A stretch of 45,966 nucleotides of DNA from Caloramator mitchellensis (lineage in GTDB: Bacteria > Bacillota > Clostridia > Clostridiales > Caloramatoraceae), in contig NZ_LKHP01000014.1 of NCBI RefSeq assembly GCF_001440545.1, positions 1-45,966 on the forward strand, in the 5' to 3' direction. The notes under the pieces are model-generated. The model was not told the origin of the DNA. It ran no database searches and was given only the letters and a program-made list of their open reading frames with translations. The position numbers were made by a program, and so were the translations under genes. Below, in pieces: positions 34,160-42,049 of this stretch (position 1 is its first letter; every line of letters starts with the position of its first letter).

Positions 34160-34201
34160 ATAAAGGTTGTCTTTTAGACAACCTTTATCTATGCTTTTTT
34201 C
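34153..34201. terminator. Long perfect inverted repeat, bidirectional terminator
   Basis: Twenty bases at 34153-34172 pair perfectly with 34176-34195 around a three-base loop, followed by a run of T. The arms contain the stop codons of both convergent genes (TAG of the cyclase at 34157-34159 and TAA of the DUF948 gene at 34185-34187). Confidence 0.9.
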
Positions 34202-34532
34202 TTTTAGGAAGCAATTCCTTTAATTCATTTATAAGCGTTATAATCATGCTTATTGTTGAGAATATGTCTACTTCGTCTTTAGAGGTTGCAGTCTCATCGG
34301 ATTTAATGAATTTGTCAATAAAATCCATTTTGCCTTTTGCAGAACTTGTAATTGCGTTTACGTTTGCCAGTGACTCATCAATATTGCTTTTATTCTCCTC
34401 AATAACTTGGTTTACATTATTTAAAAGTTTGTTTAAACTAATCAGGGTTTTTACCAAGTAAACAGTTATTAAAACAAGTGAAATGCTTAGAAAAAAATAC
34501 ATAACCCCTTGAGGTGTTATCGTTAGTGTCAT
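34185..34532 (-). CDS. DUF948-like membrane-anchored coiled protein
   Basis: A 115-residue protein with one N-terminal membrane helix (about residues 8-30), then a helical, coiled-coil-like stretch (KTLISLNKLLNNVNQVIEEN, then IDESLANVNAITSSAKGKM) as in DUF948 proteins of Firmicutes. The C-terminus is basic (LPKRKKHR). It follows the YtxH-like gene by 11 bp and is probably cotranscribed with it, a pairing also seen in Bacillus general-stress genes. Function is unknown. Confidence 0.8.
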   Translation of the reverse strand: MTLTITPQGVMYFFLSISLVLITVYLVKTLISLNKLLNNVNQVIEENKSNIDESLANVNAITSSAKGKMDFIDKFIKSDETATSKDEVDIFSTISMIITLINELKELLPKRKKHR

Positions 34533-34543
34533 TTTTTCACCTC

Positions 34544-34885
34544 TTATTCATTAGATTCTTTGCTTTCGGTATCTTTAACTTCATCTATAACGTCGTCAAA
34601 CACAACTTCTTCTGCTACATCATTGTCCTTCTTTATTTTTTCCTTAATCATCGTTACAGTTTTAGCTGCAACTTCCTTTGCAGTTTCGACAACTTTACCT
34701 GAAGCATCGATTACGCCGTTTTTTATTTCTTCTCTTGTTTCTTTACCAGACTTAGGTGCTGTTAAAATTCCAGCTACTGCTCCAACTACTGTTCCTAAGG
34801 CTGCACCAATGGCTAAACCCTTCTTAAGATTTTTCTTGGCCTTCTTTTTTCCATGAAAATCAAAATTTATTTTTACATTTTTCAT
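34544..34885 (-). CDS. YtxH-like protein
   Basis: A 113-residue protein with the YtxH-type glycine-alanine hydrophobic stretch, GLAIGAALGTVVGAVAGILT, followed by the hallmark APKSGKETREEIKNGV. The rest is an amphipathic, lysine-rich helix and an acidic tail (DVIDEVKDTESKESNE). YtxH-domain proteins are often stress-induced in Firmicutes. It is the first gene of a two-gene operon with the DUF948-like gene. Role unknown. Confidence 0.85.
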   Translation of the reverse strand: MKNVKINFDFHGKKKAKKNLKKGLAIGAALGTVVGAVAGILTAPKSGKETREEIKNGVIDASGKVVETAKEVAAKTVTMIKEKIKKDNDVAEEVVFDDVIDEVKDTESKESNE

Positions 34886-35036
34886 AAAACGTCCCCCCTT
34901 CCTTTTTGTTAATTATAGCACTATAAGAAATATTTTACAATATTTCGACAAATTCTTTATGTGTATTTTGTCAGAATATTTATTCTTTTCTAATTGTTAT
35001 GATATAATATAATATGTGAAAATTACAAAAAGGTTC

Positions 35037-35070
35037 ATAAAAAATAGGTTAAGCATTTGCTTAACCTATT
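35037..35070 (-). terminator. Terminator after the NADH oxidase-like gene
   Basis: A perfect 12-bp stem (35043-35054 with 35059-35070, loop ATTT) is followed on the minus strand by six T. It overlaps the last bases of the gene. Confidence 0.85.
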
Positions 35071-36392
35071 GCATTTAGAGCGGCAATATTCAAAAGATTC
35101 CATGGTTTATTAAAATGTGGCTGGAAGAAGAAATCAACAAAGGCAAGTTCTTCGATTGTCATATCGTTTTGAACGCATACAGATGCTGTATTCATCATTT
35201 GAGTTAAATCAACCTTTGAAAGTATCTGAGCTCCGATTATTCTTCTTGTTTGCTTCTCGTAAACAACTTTTAATAACGCTTTTTCGTGAGTTGGCATAAA
35301 TTCCGGCCTATAGCTGTCTTCTATTAATACTGTATCATATTCTATTCCATAGTAATTTGCTAATCCTTCATTAAGTCCTGTTGCAGCAATGTGTAAATCA
35401 TAAATTTTAATGCCCGATGTTCCTTGAGTTCCTAAATACTTTGTAGTAGGCTTAACCAAGTTTCGTGCTGCTAAAGTTCCCATTCTAACTGCATTGGTAG
35501 CTAGAGGAATATATTCATGCTTTTTAATTGGATTGTAGAAAACAGCACAACTGTCGCCTGCCGCAAAAACATCTTCTTTGCTTGTTCTCATATACTCATC
35601 AACTATAATAGCACCATTTGGCAGCATATTTAATTTGCCTTTGAACAAGTCAGTATTCGGTCTGAATCCAATGCAAAGGATTACTAAATCTGCTGTATAT
35701 TCTCCTTTATCAGTTATAACTTTCTTAACCTTTCCGTTTTCTCCTTCAAATTTTACAACTGATTGAGAAAGCGCAAGTTTAATTCCTCTCTTTTTCAACT
35801 CTTCTTCAGCAATATCAGTAAATTCCTTGTCAAGATATTTACTCAAGATTCTATCCTGTGTATCTATAAGAGTAACATTCTTACCATTTGTTTCAAAGGC
35901 CTCTACAAGTTCAACTCCTATGTAGCCTGCCCCCACAACAACAATATTTTCTGCATCTTTTGCTTTATCTATTATTGTATTTGAATGGTAGAAATTTTTC
36001 GCTAAAACTATGTTCTCCAACTCTATCCCTTCAAATTTTGGGACTATTGGCCATGAACCCGTAGTAATTATTAACTTATCAAAATCGTCCTCAAAAATTT
36101 CATCTGTTTCTAAGTTTCTTACCTTTAAAATTTTTCTATCTAAATCAACATCGATTACATCATGTCTCATTTTTGTAACTGCACCAAGCTCTTTTAGTTT
36201 TTCTGGTGAACTATAGAATAGCCCTTGAACATCCTTTACAACACCTCCAACATAAAGAGCAATACCACATGATAAAAATGAAATATTGTCGTTTCTTTCA
36301 TAAACCGTAATTTCAGCATCCTTGTATAATTTTGCAGTGTTTACAATAGCTGCAGTTCCTGCATGTGTGCAGCCTATAACAGCAACCTTCAT
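35061..36392 (-). CDS. NADH oxidase / CoA-disulfide reductase family flavoprotein
   Basis: A 443-residue FAD- and NAD(P)H-dependent oxidoreductase of the single-cysteine group (NADH oxidase, NADH peroxidase, CoA-disulfide reductase). FAD binding is shown by VAVIGCTHAGTAAIV at the N-terminus. The redox cysteine is C42 in SFLSCGIALYVGG. The NADH motif is VVVGAGYIGVELVEAFE, and VFAAGDSCAVFYNP binds the flavin. The C-terminal dimerisation domain is present. In anaerobes such enzymes often reduce oxygen to water. Sequence alone does not separate oxidase from disulfide reductase. It diverges from the ABC transporter operon and is transcribed alone. Confidence 0.9.
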   Translation of the reverse strand: MKVAVIGCTHAGTAAIVNTAKLYKDAEITVYERNDNISFLSCGIALYVGGVVKDVQGLFYSSPEKLKELGAVTKMRHDVIDVDLDRKILKVRNLETDEIFEDDFDKLIITTGSWPIVPKFEGIELENIVLAKNFYHSNTIIDKAKDAENIVVVGAGYIGVELVEAFETNGKNVTLIDTQDRILSKYLDKEFTDIAEEELKKRGIKLALSQSVVKFEGENGKVKKVITDKGEYTADLVILCIGFRPNTDLFKGKLNMLPNGAIIVDEYMRTSKEDVFAAGDSCAVFYNPIKKHEYIPLATNAVRMGTLAARNLVKPTTKYLGTQGTSGIKIYDLHIAATGLNEGLANYYGIEYDTVLIEDSYRPEFMPTHEKALLKVVYEKQTRRIIGAQILSKVDLTQMMNTASVCVQNDMTIEELAFVDFFFQPHFNKPWNLLNIAALNAIG

Positions 36393-36604
36393 ACTATTTC
36401 TCCTCTCTATTTTCTTTTTCTATATTATATATCTTTAAATAATTATTTTCAACTAATAATTAATATTTATTTAGCTTTTAAGCTTATAGATTTTTCCTAT
36501 TTAAATTATTGCTACTATTGTTATTTTTTATTTCTTTTCTTTAACTTAAGAAACTATAATCTAATTAGATAAATAAAAATACTTCTCAATTAAGGAGGAC
36601 TGAC

Positions 36605-37477
36605 ATGAAAAAAATAAGCACGTTACTTTTAATTTTATTCTTCCTATTTAATTTTGTATCTTGTTCAAATAATTCCTCAAAGGAAGTTCCAACTTTTAAG
36701 ATAGGTGCCCTTCCTGACCAAAATGCTTCTGATTTAACAAATACAATGAATAAATTTGCAGATTATTTAAGCCAAAAAACTGGACTAAAAGTAGAATATG
36801 TTCAATCTGTAGATTATGCTGCTCTCGTGACAGCCTTTGAACGCGGAGAAATACACCTTGCCTGGTTTGGTGGATTAACTGGGGTTCAAGCAAGAAACAA
36901 AGTTCCAGGGGCCGAAGCTATTGCACAAAGGCCAAGAGATGCAGAATTTCATTCTGTATTTATTGTGCAAAAAAATATAAATGTTAATTCATTAAAAGAT
37001 TTAAAGGGGCTTACATTCACTTTTGGCAGCGAAAGTTCTACTTCTGGACATTTAATGCCAAGGTATTTTCTTTTAGAATCAGGAATTGACCCTGATAAGG
37101 ATTTTAATGGGCAACCAAATTACTCAGGTTCACACGATAAAACCTATAAGCTTGTTGAATCTGGTGCCTTCCAAGCAGGTGTCTTAAATGAAGCTGTATG
37201 GCAAAAGGCTGTAAAAGAAGGTAAAGTTGATTTAAATAAAGTAAAAGCTATATACACTACTCCTGCATATTTTGATTATAACTGGACTATCAACGCTAAT
37301 GTTGATTCTACTTTTAATAAAGGAACTAAAGATAAAATTAAAGAAGCCATACTTAGCATGAACGGTGAACAAAAAGAAATATTAGATTTCTTTCAAACGG
37401 ATAAATTTATAGAAACTAATAACTCAAATTATTCAGCAATAGAGACAGTTGCTAAAAAACTTGGAATTATTAAATAG
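36605..37477 (+). CDS. PhnD-type ABC transporter substrate-binding lipoprotein (putative selenate type)
   Basis: A 290-residue lipoprotein: a signal peptide of 19 residues ends in the lipobox FVSC, with lipidated C20. The mature part belongs to the phosphate/phosphite/phosphonate-binding PhnD family. The segments HLAWFGGLTGVQAR, PRDAEFHSVFIVQ and GLTFTFGSESSTSGHLMPRY resemble the branch usually annotated as putative selenate-binding; that label rests on genome context in other species and has not, to my knowledge, been proven. It leads an operon with an ATPase and two permeases. GGAGG lies before the ATG. Phosphonate or phosphite remain possible substrates. Confidence 0.85.
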   Translation: MKKISTLLLILFFLFNFVSCSNNSSKEVPTFKIGALPDQNASDLTNTMNKFADYLSQKTGLKVEYVQSVDYAALVTAFERGEIHLAWFGGLTGVQARNKVPGAEAIAQRPRDAEFHSVFIVQKNINVNSLKDLKGLTFTFGSESSTSGHLMPRYFLLESGIDPDKDFNGQPNYSGSHDKTYKLVESGAFQAGVLNEAVWQKAVKEGKVDLNKVKAIYTTPAYFDYNWTINANVDSTFNKGTKDKIKEAILSMNGEQKEILDFFQTDKFIETNNSNYSAIETVAKKLGIIK

Positions 37478-37486
37478 GGTGAGTAT

Positions 37487-38233
37487 ATGAAAAAAATAGT
37501 TGAACTAAAAGATATACAAAAAAGATTTAAAGAAATGGAAGTATTGTCTTCCATTTCTTTTAGCGTTGAAGAAGGTGAAATCGTAGCAATTCTTGGACCA
37601 TCTGGAGCTGGTAAGACAACACTTTTAAACATAATTTCAGGTTTCACACATCCTGACAATGGCTCTGTTACAATCGATGGAATTAACATAGTGAATTATA
37701 AATCCAATAAACAATTAGCAAAGAAAATTGGTATCATAAGACAGCAATTTGACCTTATAGACGATTTAAAAGTCATCCACAATGTTCTTGCCGGAAAATT
37801 GCATGAATGGGGATTTATCAAATCTCTTTTTTCTTTATTTTTCCCCCAGGGCAAGGATGAAGCATTGGATGCTCTTAATAAAGTGGGTATTACAGAAAAA
37901 TTCGACGAAAAAACAGCGAATCTCTCAGGCGGCGAAAAACAGAGGGTTGCAATCGCAAGAATTCTACTTCAGCACCCTAAAGTTGTATTAGCTGATGAGC
38001 CTGTATCATCGCTTGACCCTGCGAGAGCTGAAGATATATTATCAATCCTTGTAAATCTAGCAAGAAAAGAAAAAATATCATTAATTGCAAGTATTCATTC
38101 AATAGAATTTGCCAAAAAATACTTTGACAGGCTTATTGGTATCAAAGATGGAAATGTAGTTTTTGATTTGCCTTCAAATGAAATAACAGATGAGATTATA
38201 AAAGACTTATACAATTATCAGGAGCTGAAGTAA
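37487..38233 (+). CDS. PhnC-type ABC transporter ATP-binding protein
   Basis: The cytoplasmic ATPase of the import system, 248 residues. Walker A is GPSGAGKTTLLN (37-48), the Q-loop region is IIRQQFDLIDDLKVIHNVLAG (a PhnC-type pattern), the signature is NLSGGEKQRVAIARI and Walker B is KVVLADEPVSSLDP. It follows the binding-protein gene after nine bases and precedes the first permease gene by one base. Family is certain; the substrate is set by the binding protein. Confidence 0.93.
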   Translation: MKKIVELKDIQKRFKEMEVLSSISFSVEEGEIVAILGPSGAGKTTLLNIISGFTHPDNGSVTIDGINIVNYKSNKQLAKKIGIIRQQFDLIDDLKVIHNVLAGKLHEWGFIKSLFSLFFPQGKDEALDALNKVGITEKFDEKTANLSGGEKQRVAIARILLQHPKVVLADEPVSSLDPARAEDILSILVNLARKEKISLIASIHSIEFAKKYFDRLIGIKDGNVVFDLPSNEITDEIIKDLYNYQELK

Positions 38234-38234
38234 T

Positions 38235-39008
38235 ATGGAGGGATTTACTTATAAAAAAAGGATTTTAAGTTTACTGCTTTTATTGACCTTTTTAATTTCT
38301 CCTTTTCTATTAGATTATAAAAATGGTCTTGTGCACACAGGTGGTAAAGAAATTATTGTGCAAATATTTAAAGCAGCACTTCGTCCAGATATCTCAAGTG
38401 AGATACTATCTCTTGCAGTGATTTCAAGCATAAGAACTTTATCCTATGCTGTTGCTGGAACTACAGTGGCTATCGTTTTAGGTTTTATATTTGGAACTTT
38501 ATCATCGGGAGTATTGATAAGCAATTCATTAGTTGCTAATGCATCTAAAAATATACTCGAGTTTATGCGAACTATCCATGAACTTGTTTGGGCTTGGTTA
38601 TTTGTTACTGCTTTTGGGCTATCCCCTTATGCCGCAATTTTAGCCATAGCTATCCCCTATGGAGGAATTTTAGGAAGAATATATTCAAATAATTTTAAAA
38701 GTGTCCCTATTGAACCAATTCTACACCTAAAATCTTCAGGTGCATCAAAATTACAATGCCTCTTTTACGCTTATCTGCCAATGGCAAGTAAGGATATAAT
38801 AAGTTATAGCTTGTATAGATTTGAATGCGCTGTAAGGTCATCAACAGTAATGAGTTTTGTTGGACTTGGTGGTCTTGGATATCAAATTCAATTAGCCCTT
38901 GATGACTTAAACTTTAGCAGGATGTGGACATATTTTATATTTCTCTTGTTAATGATTATAATAATTGAGTTGTGGAGCAATGCGCTTCGAAAGAGGTTGA
39001 TAGAATGA
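38235..39008 (+). CDS. PhnE-type ABC transporter permease, first subunit
   Basis: A 257-residue inner-membrane permease with about six helices. The ATPase-coupling EAA-like loop is LKSSGASKLQCLFYAYLPMA, followed by SYSLYRFECAVRSSTVMSFV and GLGGLGYQIQLAL, motifs typical of PhnE. The ATG follows directly after the ATPase stop. It ends in an ATGA overlap with the second permease, which points to a heterodimeric channel made of two related subunits. Confidence 0.92.
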   Translation: MEGFTYKKRILSLLLLLTFLISPFLLDYKNGLVHTGGKEIIVQIFKAALRPDISSEILSLAVISSIRTLSYAVAGTTVAIVLGFIFGTLSSGVLISNSLVANASKNILEFMRTIHELVWAWLFVTAFGLSPYAAILAIAIPYGGILGRIYSNNFKSVPIEPILHLKSSGASKLQCLFYAYLPMASKDIISYSLYRFECAVRSSTVMSFVGLGGLGYQIQLALDDLNFSRMWTYFIFLLLMIIIIELWSNALRKRLIE

Positions 39009-39808
39009 GATTGCGCAAAATTGACTTTCTTTTTATTAATAAAATATTAGTTTTAGCCTTAGTGATATTTTCTTGGGGATTTATTTTAATAGCTGATGAC
39101 GCAAACTTGTTTTCATTAATTAATCAACAGAATATTAATAATGCCAAAAAATTTGTATTAGGAATGTTGGGCTTTAATGAATCAAATTCAGCATTATTAA
39201 GCTTTACTTCATGGAAAAACATTATATATTTAACTTATGAAACTTTCCTGATGAGCGTTATAGCAATTGGACTTTCTTCAATAGGCGTAATATTAACTGT
39301 AGCTTTTGCTTCAAGAAATATAGCTGATGGAACTTTAACACATAAAAAAGGATTATTAAATTTGGGACTATTTTACTTTACAAGATTTATGTATATTTTT
39401 ACAAGAGCTGTTCCTGAACTTCTATGGGCTATGATAATTATTTTTTTCTTTAAACCCGGGATTTTACCTGGAGCCTTAGCTCTTGCATTGCATAACTACG
39501 GAATACTTGGCAAACTTTGTTCTGAGGTTATTGAAAATTTGGATTATAAACCTTTTGCTAACTTATCATCATGCGGTGCCTCTAAATGGCAAATTTTAAC
39601 CTATGGCGTATTCCCTTCAGTTTACAATAAATTTTTAGAATACATTTTATATAGATTTGAAATAATAACTAGGACGACCATTGTCGTAGGATTTGTCGGT
39701 GCGGGCGGATTAGGCAAACAATTTAGACTTAGTATGAGTTACTTTAACTACTCTGAAATAAGTATTATACTCATTTGCTATTTTCTACTTGTAAAGCTTT
39801 CAGAATAA
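39005..39808 (+). CDS. PhnE-type ABC transporter permease, second subunit
   Basis: A 267-residue permease with about six membrane helices. The EAA-like loop is LSSCGASKWQILTYGVFPSV and the PhnE motif is EYILYRFEIITRTTIVVGFV, then GAGGLGKQFRLSM. It begins at the ATG at 39005, overlapping the first permease stop by four bases; a longer in-frame start is rejected because it lies within that gene. The pair with the previous permease is likely heterodimeric. No clear terminator follows before the thioredoxin promoter. Confidence 0.9.
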   Translation: MRLRKIDFLFINKILVLALVIFSWGFILIADDANLFSLINQQNINNAKKFVLGMLGFNESNSALLSFTSWKNIIYLTYETFLMSVIAIGLSSIGVILTVAFASRNIADGTLTHKKGLLNLGLFYFTRFMYIFTRAVPELLWAMIIIFFFKPGILPGALALALHNYGILGKLCSEVIENLDYKPFANLSSCGASKWQILTYGVFPSVYNKFLEYILYRFEIITRTTIVVGFVGAGGLGKQFRLSMSYFNYSEISIILICYFLLVKLSE

Positions 39809-39811
39809 AAT

Positions 39812-39840
39812 TTGACATATACCCCTATTAGGTATAAAAT
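39812..39840 (+). promoter_or_regulatory. Promoter with a CsoR/CstR-like operator in the spacer
   Basis: TTGACA (39812-39817) and TAAAAT (39835-39840) are 17 bp apart. The spacer and the first two bases of the -10 box hold the 19-bp near-palindrome TATACCCCTATTAGGTATA (39818-39836), whose arms TATACC and GGTATA are perfect. It resembles the ATACCC/GGGTAT operators of CsoR-family repressors, which sense copper or persulfide (CstR). No such regulator is in this window. The controlled gene encodes a thioredoxin, which fits thiol or sulfur stress. Binding is inferred. Confidence 0.6.
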
Positions 39841-39875
39841 ATGATAGTAAAATCATTTTAAAAGGGGAAGTTTGT

Positions 39876-40202
39876 ATGATATTATTAAGGACTAATGATG
39901 AAATATCACAGTTTATTCAATCAAATCAAATGGCAGTAGTTTATTTTACAACAGAAGGATGCAATGTTTGTAAAGTATTATTGCCAAAAATTGAAGAAAT
40001 GCTGAGGGAATACCCCGAAGTTAGCCTTGCTAAGGTAGATATATCGAAGACTCTGGAAGCTGCCGGTGCATATTCAGTATTCGCATATCCAACAATCCTT
40101 TTATACATTGACGGTAAAGAATTTTCAAGGGAATCAAGATATATAAGCCTTGAAACATTTGAAGAAACAATAAAGAAGTATTATAAACTATTATTTGATT
40201 AA
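39876..40202 (+). CDS. Thioredoxin-family protein
   Basis: A 108-residue thioredoxin-fold protein with the active site EGCNVCKVLLPKIE (C-N-V-C instead of the usual CGPC) and a typical VFAYPTILLYIDGKE cis-proline segment. It lacks a signal peptide and should act as a cytoplasmic thiol reductase or a specialised partner for one. It has its own promoter with an operator-like palindrome. It follows the ABC transporter and precedes, on the plus strand, a SufS-like enzyme, so a sulfur or selenium theme is possible. Confidence 0.9.
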   Translation: MILLRTNDEISQFIQSNQMAVVYFTTEGCNVCKVLLPKIEEMLREYPEVSLAKVDISKTLEAAGAYSVFAYPTILLYIDGKEFSRESRYISLETFEETIKKYYKLLFD

Positions 40203-40206
40203 TTTA

Positions 40207-40240
40207 AGGGGCCGTCATATTTTAGACAGCCCCTCTTATA
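40207..40240. terminator. Bidirectional terminator after the thioredoxin gene
   Basis: AGGGGC and GCCCCT (40207-40212 with 40229-40234) form the outer stem, with GTC and GAC inside. T-rich sequence follows on the plus strand and A-rich, weaker, on the other side. Confidence 0.75.
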
Positions 40241-40599
40241 TTTCTTTCAAATCTTTTAAACCATTCCCCTTGATAAGTTACAATTCCTTCATCTCCTTCT
40301 ACTATTAGACCATAGTCACTAGGGCCTACCCTCAGTTCAAACCTTTGCCCTGCCTCATTTTCGAAAGTTATATAATAAGTTGTTGAACTAGTAACATGTG
40401 TTGTGTTTTCTGAAGCTGCATGGTGAGTATGTCTAACATCAAACCTTTTTGATACCACTCTTACCTTTTCACTTAAAATTGGAGAGGAAGAATTTTTAAT
40501 GTAATTTTTTACGTTAATTATCATTGTAATTACGAACATTGTTATAATGATTACAGGAATAATAAAAAATAAAGAATCCAACCAGAAACCCATGTGCAT
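40222..40599 (-). CDS. DUF2500 family membrane-anchored protein
   Basis: A 125-residue protein when started at the ATG at 40599, six bases after GAGGTG; an upstream GTG is inside that site. One membrane helix (about residues 8-32) is followed by a soluble domain: EKVRVVSKRFDVRHTHHAAS, TTYYITFENEAGQRFELRVG and EGDEGIVTYQGEWFKRFER, the pattern of DUF2500. Function is unknown. It is transcribed alone on the minus strand, converging with the thioredoxin gene. Confidence 0.85.
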   Translation of the reverse strand: MHMGFWLDSLFFIIPVIIITMFVITMIINVKNYIKNSSSPILSEKVRVVSKRFDVRHTHHAASENTTHVTSSTTYYITFENEAGQRFELRVGPSDYGLIVEGDEGIVTYQGEWFKRFERNIRGAV

Positions 40600-40742
40600 A
40601 AAACTCACCTCAAATCAAATAATAAACCTCTTACTTATAATATTCTTCACAAACTCAAAAATTCCTTTTCTTGTAATAATTTTATATCAAAATATCTTCT
40701 TTCTAAATATAATATTATGAGAAAAACTTAGGGGTTGATGTT

Positions 40743-42011
40743 ATGAATTTCAGGCATCTAGTTCTTGGAACAGACACTTATATTCCTTTAAAAAATAGAA
40801 AGTGGACAAAATATATAAATTTTGATAATGCTGCTACTACCCCACCATTTAAATCAGTAATGGAAGCTATTAATTACTTTGCTCCCTGGTATTCTTCCAT
40901 TCACAGAGGAACAGGTTATAAATCAATCGTTTCCACTGAATTATATGAAAACTCACGAAATAAAATTTTAAGATTCGTTGGGGCGGATATAGAAAATTAT
41001 ACTGCCATCTATGTAAAAAATACAACAGAAGCAATAAATAAACTTTCAAACAGATTATGTAAAGATGATAAGTGTGTAGTTCTGTCTACTTCAATGGAAC
41101 ACCATTCAAATGATTTACCCTGGAGAAATAAGTTCATAGTGGATTACATTGAAACCGATGAGTGTGGCAGATTCTCGCTAGATGATCTTGAGAAAAAGCT
41201 TATAAAATACAATAGAAAAGTCAAACTAGTTACAGTAACTGGAGCATCTAATGTTACAGGATACATTAATCCAATTCATCAAATAGCAAAACTTGCTCAT
41301 AAAAACGGTGCTATGATTCTAGTCGATGGAGCACAGTTAGTTCCGCACAAGAAAATTAATATGGACGGGTATAGCTCCTATGATCAAATAGATTTTCTTG
41401 CTTTTTCTGGGCATAAAATGTATGCCCCGTTTGGAGTCGGTGCATTAATAGGACCTAAAAGGTTTTTCGAGAGAGGAGAACCTGACTATAAAGGAGGCGG
41501 AACAGTAAAACTGGTATCACGTGATTTTGTAATATGGGATGACCCGCCCTCAAAGGATGAAGCTGGAACACCAAATTTAATGGGGGTTTTAGCCCTGACT
41601 GCTGCTATTGATACACTTGAGAAAATAGGCATGGATAGAATAGAAGAATATGAATATTCTTTATTAGAATATGCAAATGAAAGATTATCACATATTGACG
41701 GCATTGAATTATATTGTAACGATACTTCTAATAAAGTCGCCATTATCCCCTTTAACGTTAGAGGAATTTATCATGAGAAAGTAGCACAAACTCTTGCTGA
41801 AGAAGCTGGAATTGGAGTTAGAAGCGGATGTTTTTGTGCCCAACCTTATGTTCAAAGACTATTGAAAATAAACAAAGATGATATAGAGAAATTTAGAAAA
41901 AACCCTGACCTAAAAAGACCTGGTATGATACGCTTGAGCTTTGGCCTTTACAATACTTTTGAAGAAATCGATTGCCTTATATGGGCTTTAAGAAAAATAA
42001 AAAACAGATAA
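40743..42011 (+). CDS. Class V aminotransferase, SufS-like cysteine desulfurase / selenocysteine lyase
   Basis: A 422-residue PLP enzyme. The cofactor lysine is K225 in FLAFSGHKMYAPFGVGALIG; MEHHSNDLPWR and VTGASNVTGYINPI match the cysteine desulfurase fold. The mobile loop carries C363 and C365 in GVRSGCFCAQPYVQRLL. It could remove sulfur from cysteine or selenium from selenocysteine. No sufU, iscU or selD gene is adjacent, so it is not clearly part of the standard iron-sulfur machinery. The putative selenate-type transporter nearby makes a selenium role worth testing, but this is inference. Confidence 0.88.
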   Translation: MNFRHLVLGTDTYIPLKNRKWTKYINFDNAATTPPFKSVMEAINYFAPWYSSIHRGTGYKSIVSTELYENSRNKILRFVGADIENYTAIYVKNTTEAINKLSNRLCKDDKCVVLSTSMEHHSNDLPWRNKFIVDYIETDECGRFSLDDLEKKLIKYNRKVKLVTVTGASNVTGYINPIHQIAKLAHKNGAMILVDGAQLVPHKKINMDGYSSYDQIDFLAFSGHKMYAPFGVGALIGPKRFFERGEPDYKGGGTVKLVSRDFVIWDDPPSKDEAGTPNLMGVLALTAAIDTLEKIGMDRIEEYEYSLLEYANERLSHIDGIELYCNDTSNKVAIIPFNVRGIYHEKVAQTLAEEAGIGVRSGCFCAQPYVQRLLKINKDDIEKFRKNPDLKRPGMIRLSFGLYNTFEEIDCLIWALRKIKNR

Positions 42012-42049
42012 CCTTTAGGCATTACCTAAAGGTTATCTGTTTTTTATTT
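41995..42049. terminator. Long perfect inverted repeat, bidirectional terminator
   Basis: Twenty-five bases at 41995-42019 pair perfectly with 42025-42049 around the loop CATTA. The arms include the stop codons of both convergent genes, and T-rich sequence follows on both strands. Confidence 0.92.

Noticed and set aside
36559-36570. Palindrome ATCTAATTAGAT overlapping a TATAAT before the ABC transporter
   Set aside because: Short AT palindromes are expected by chance here, the -35 box is weak and no matching site was seen elsewhere.
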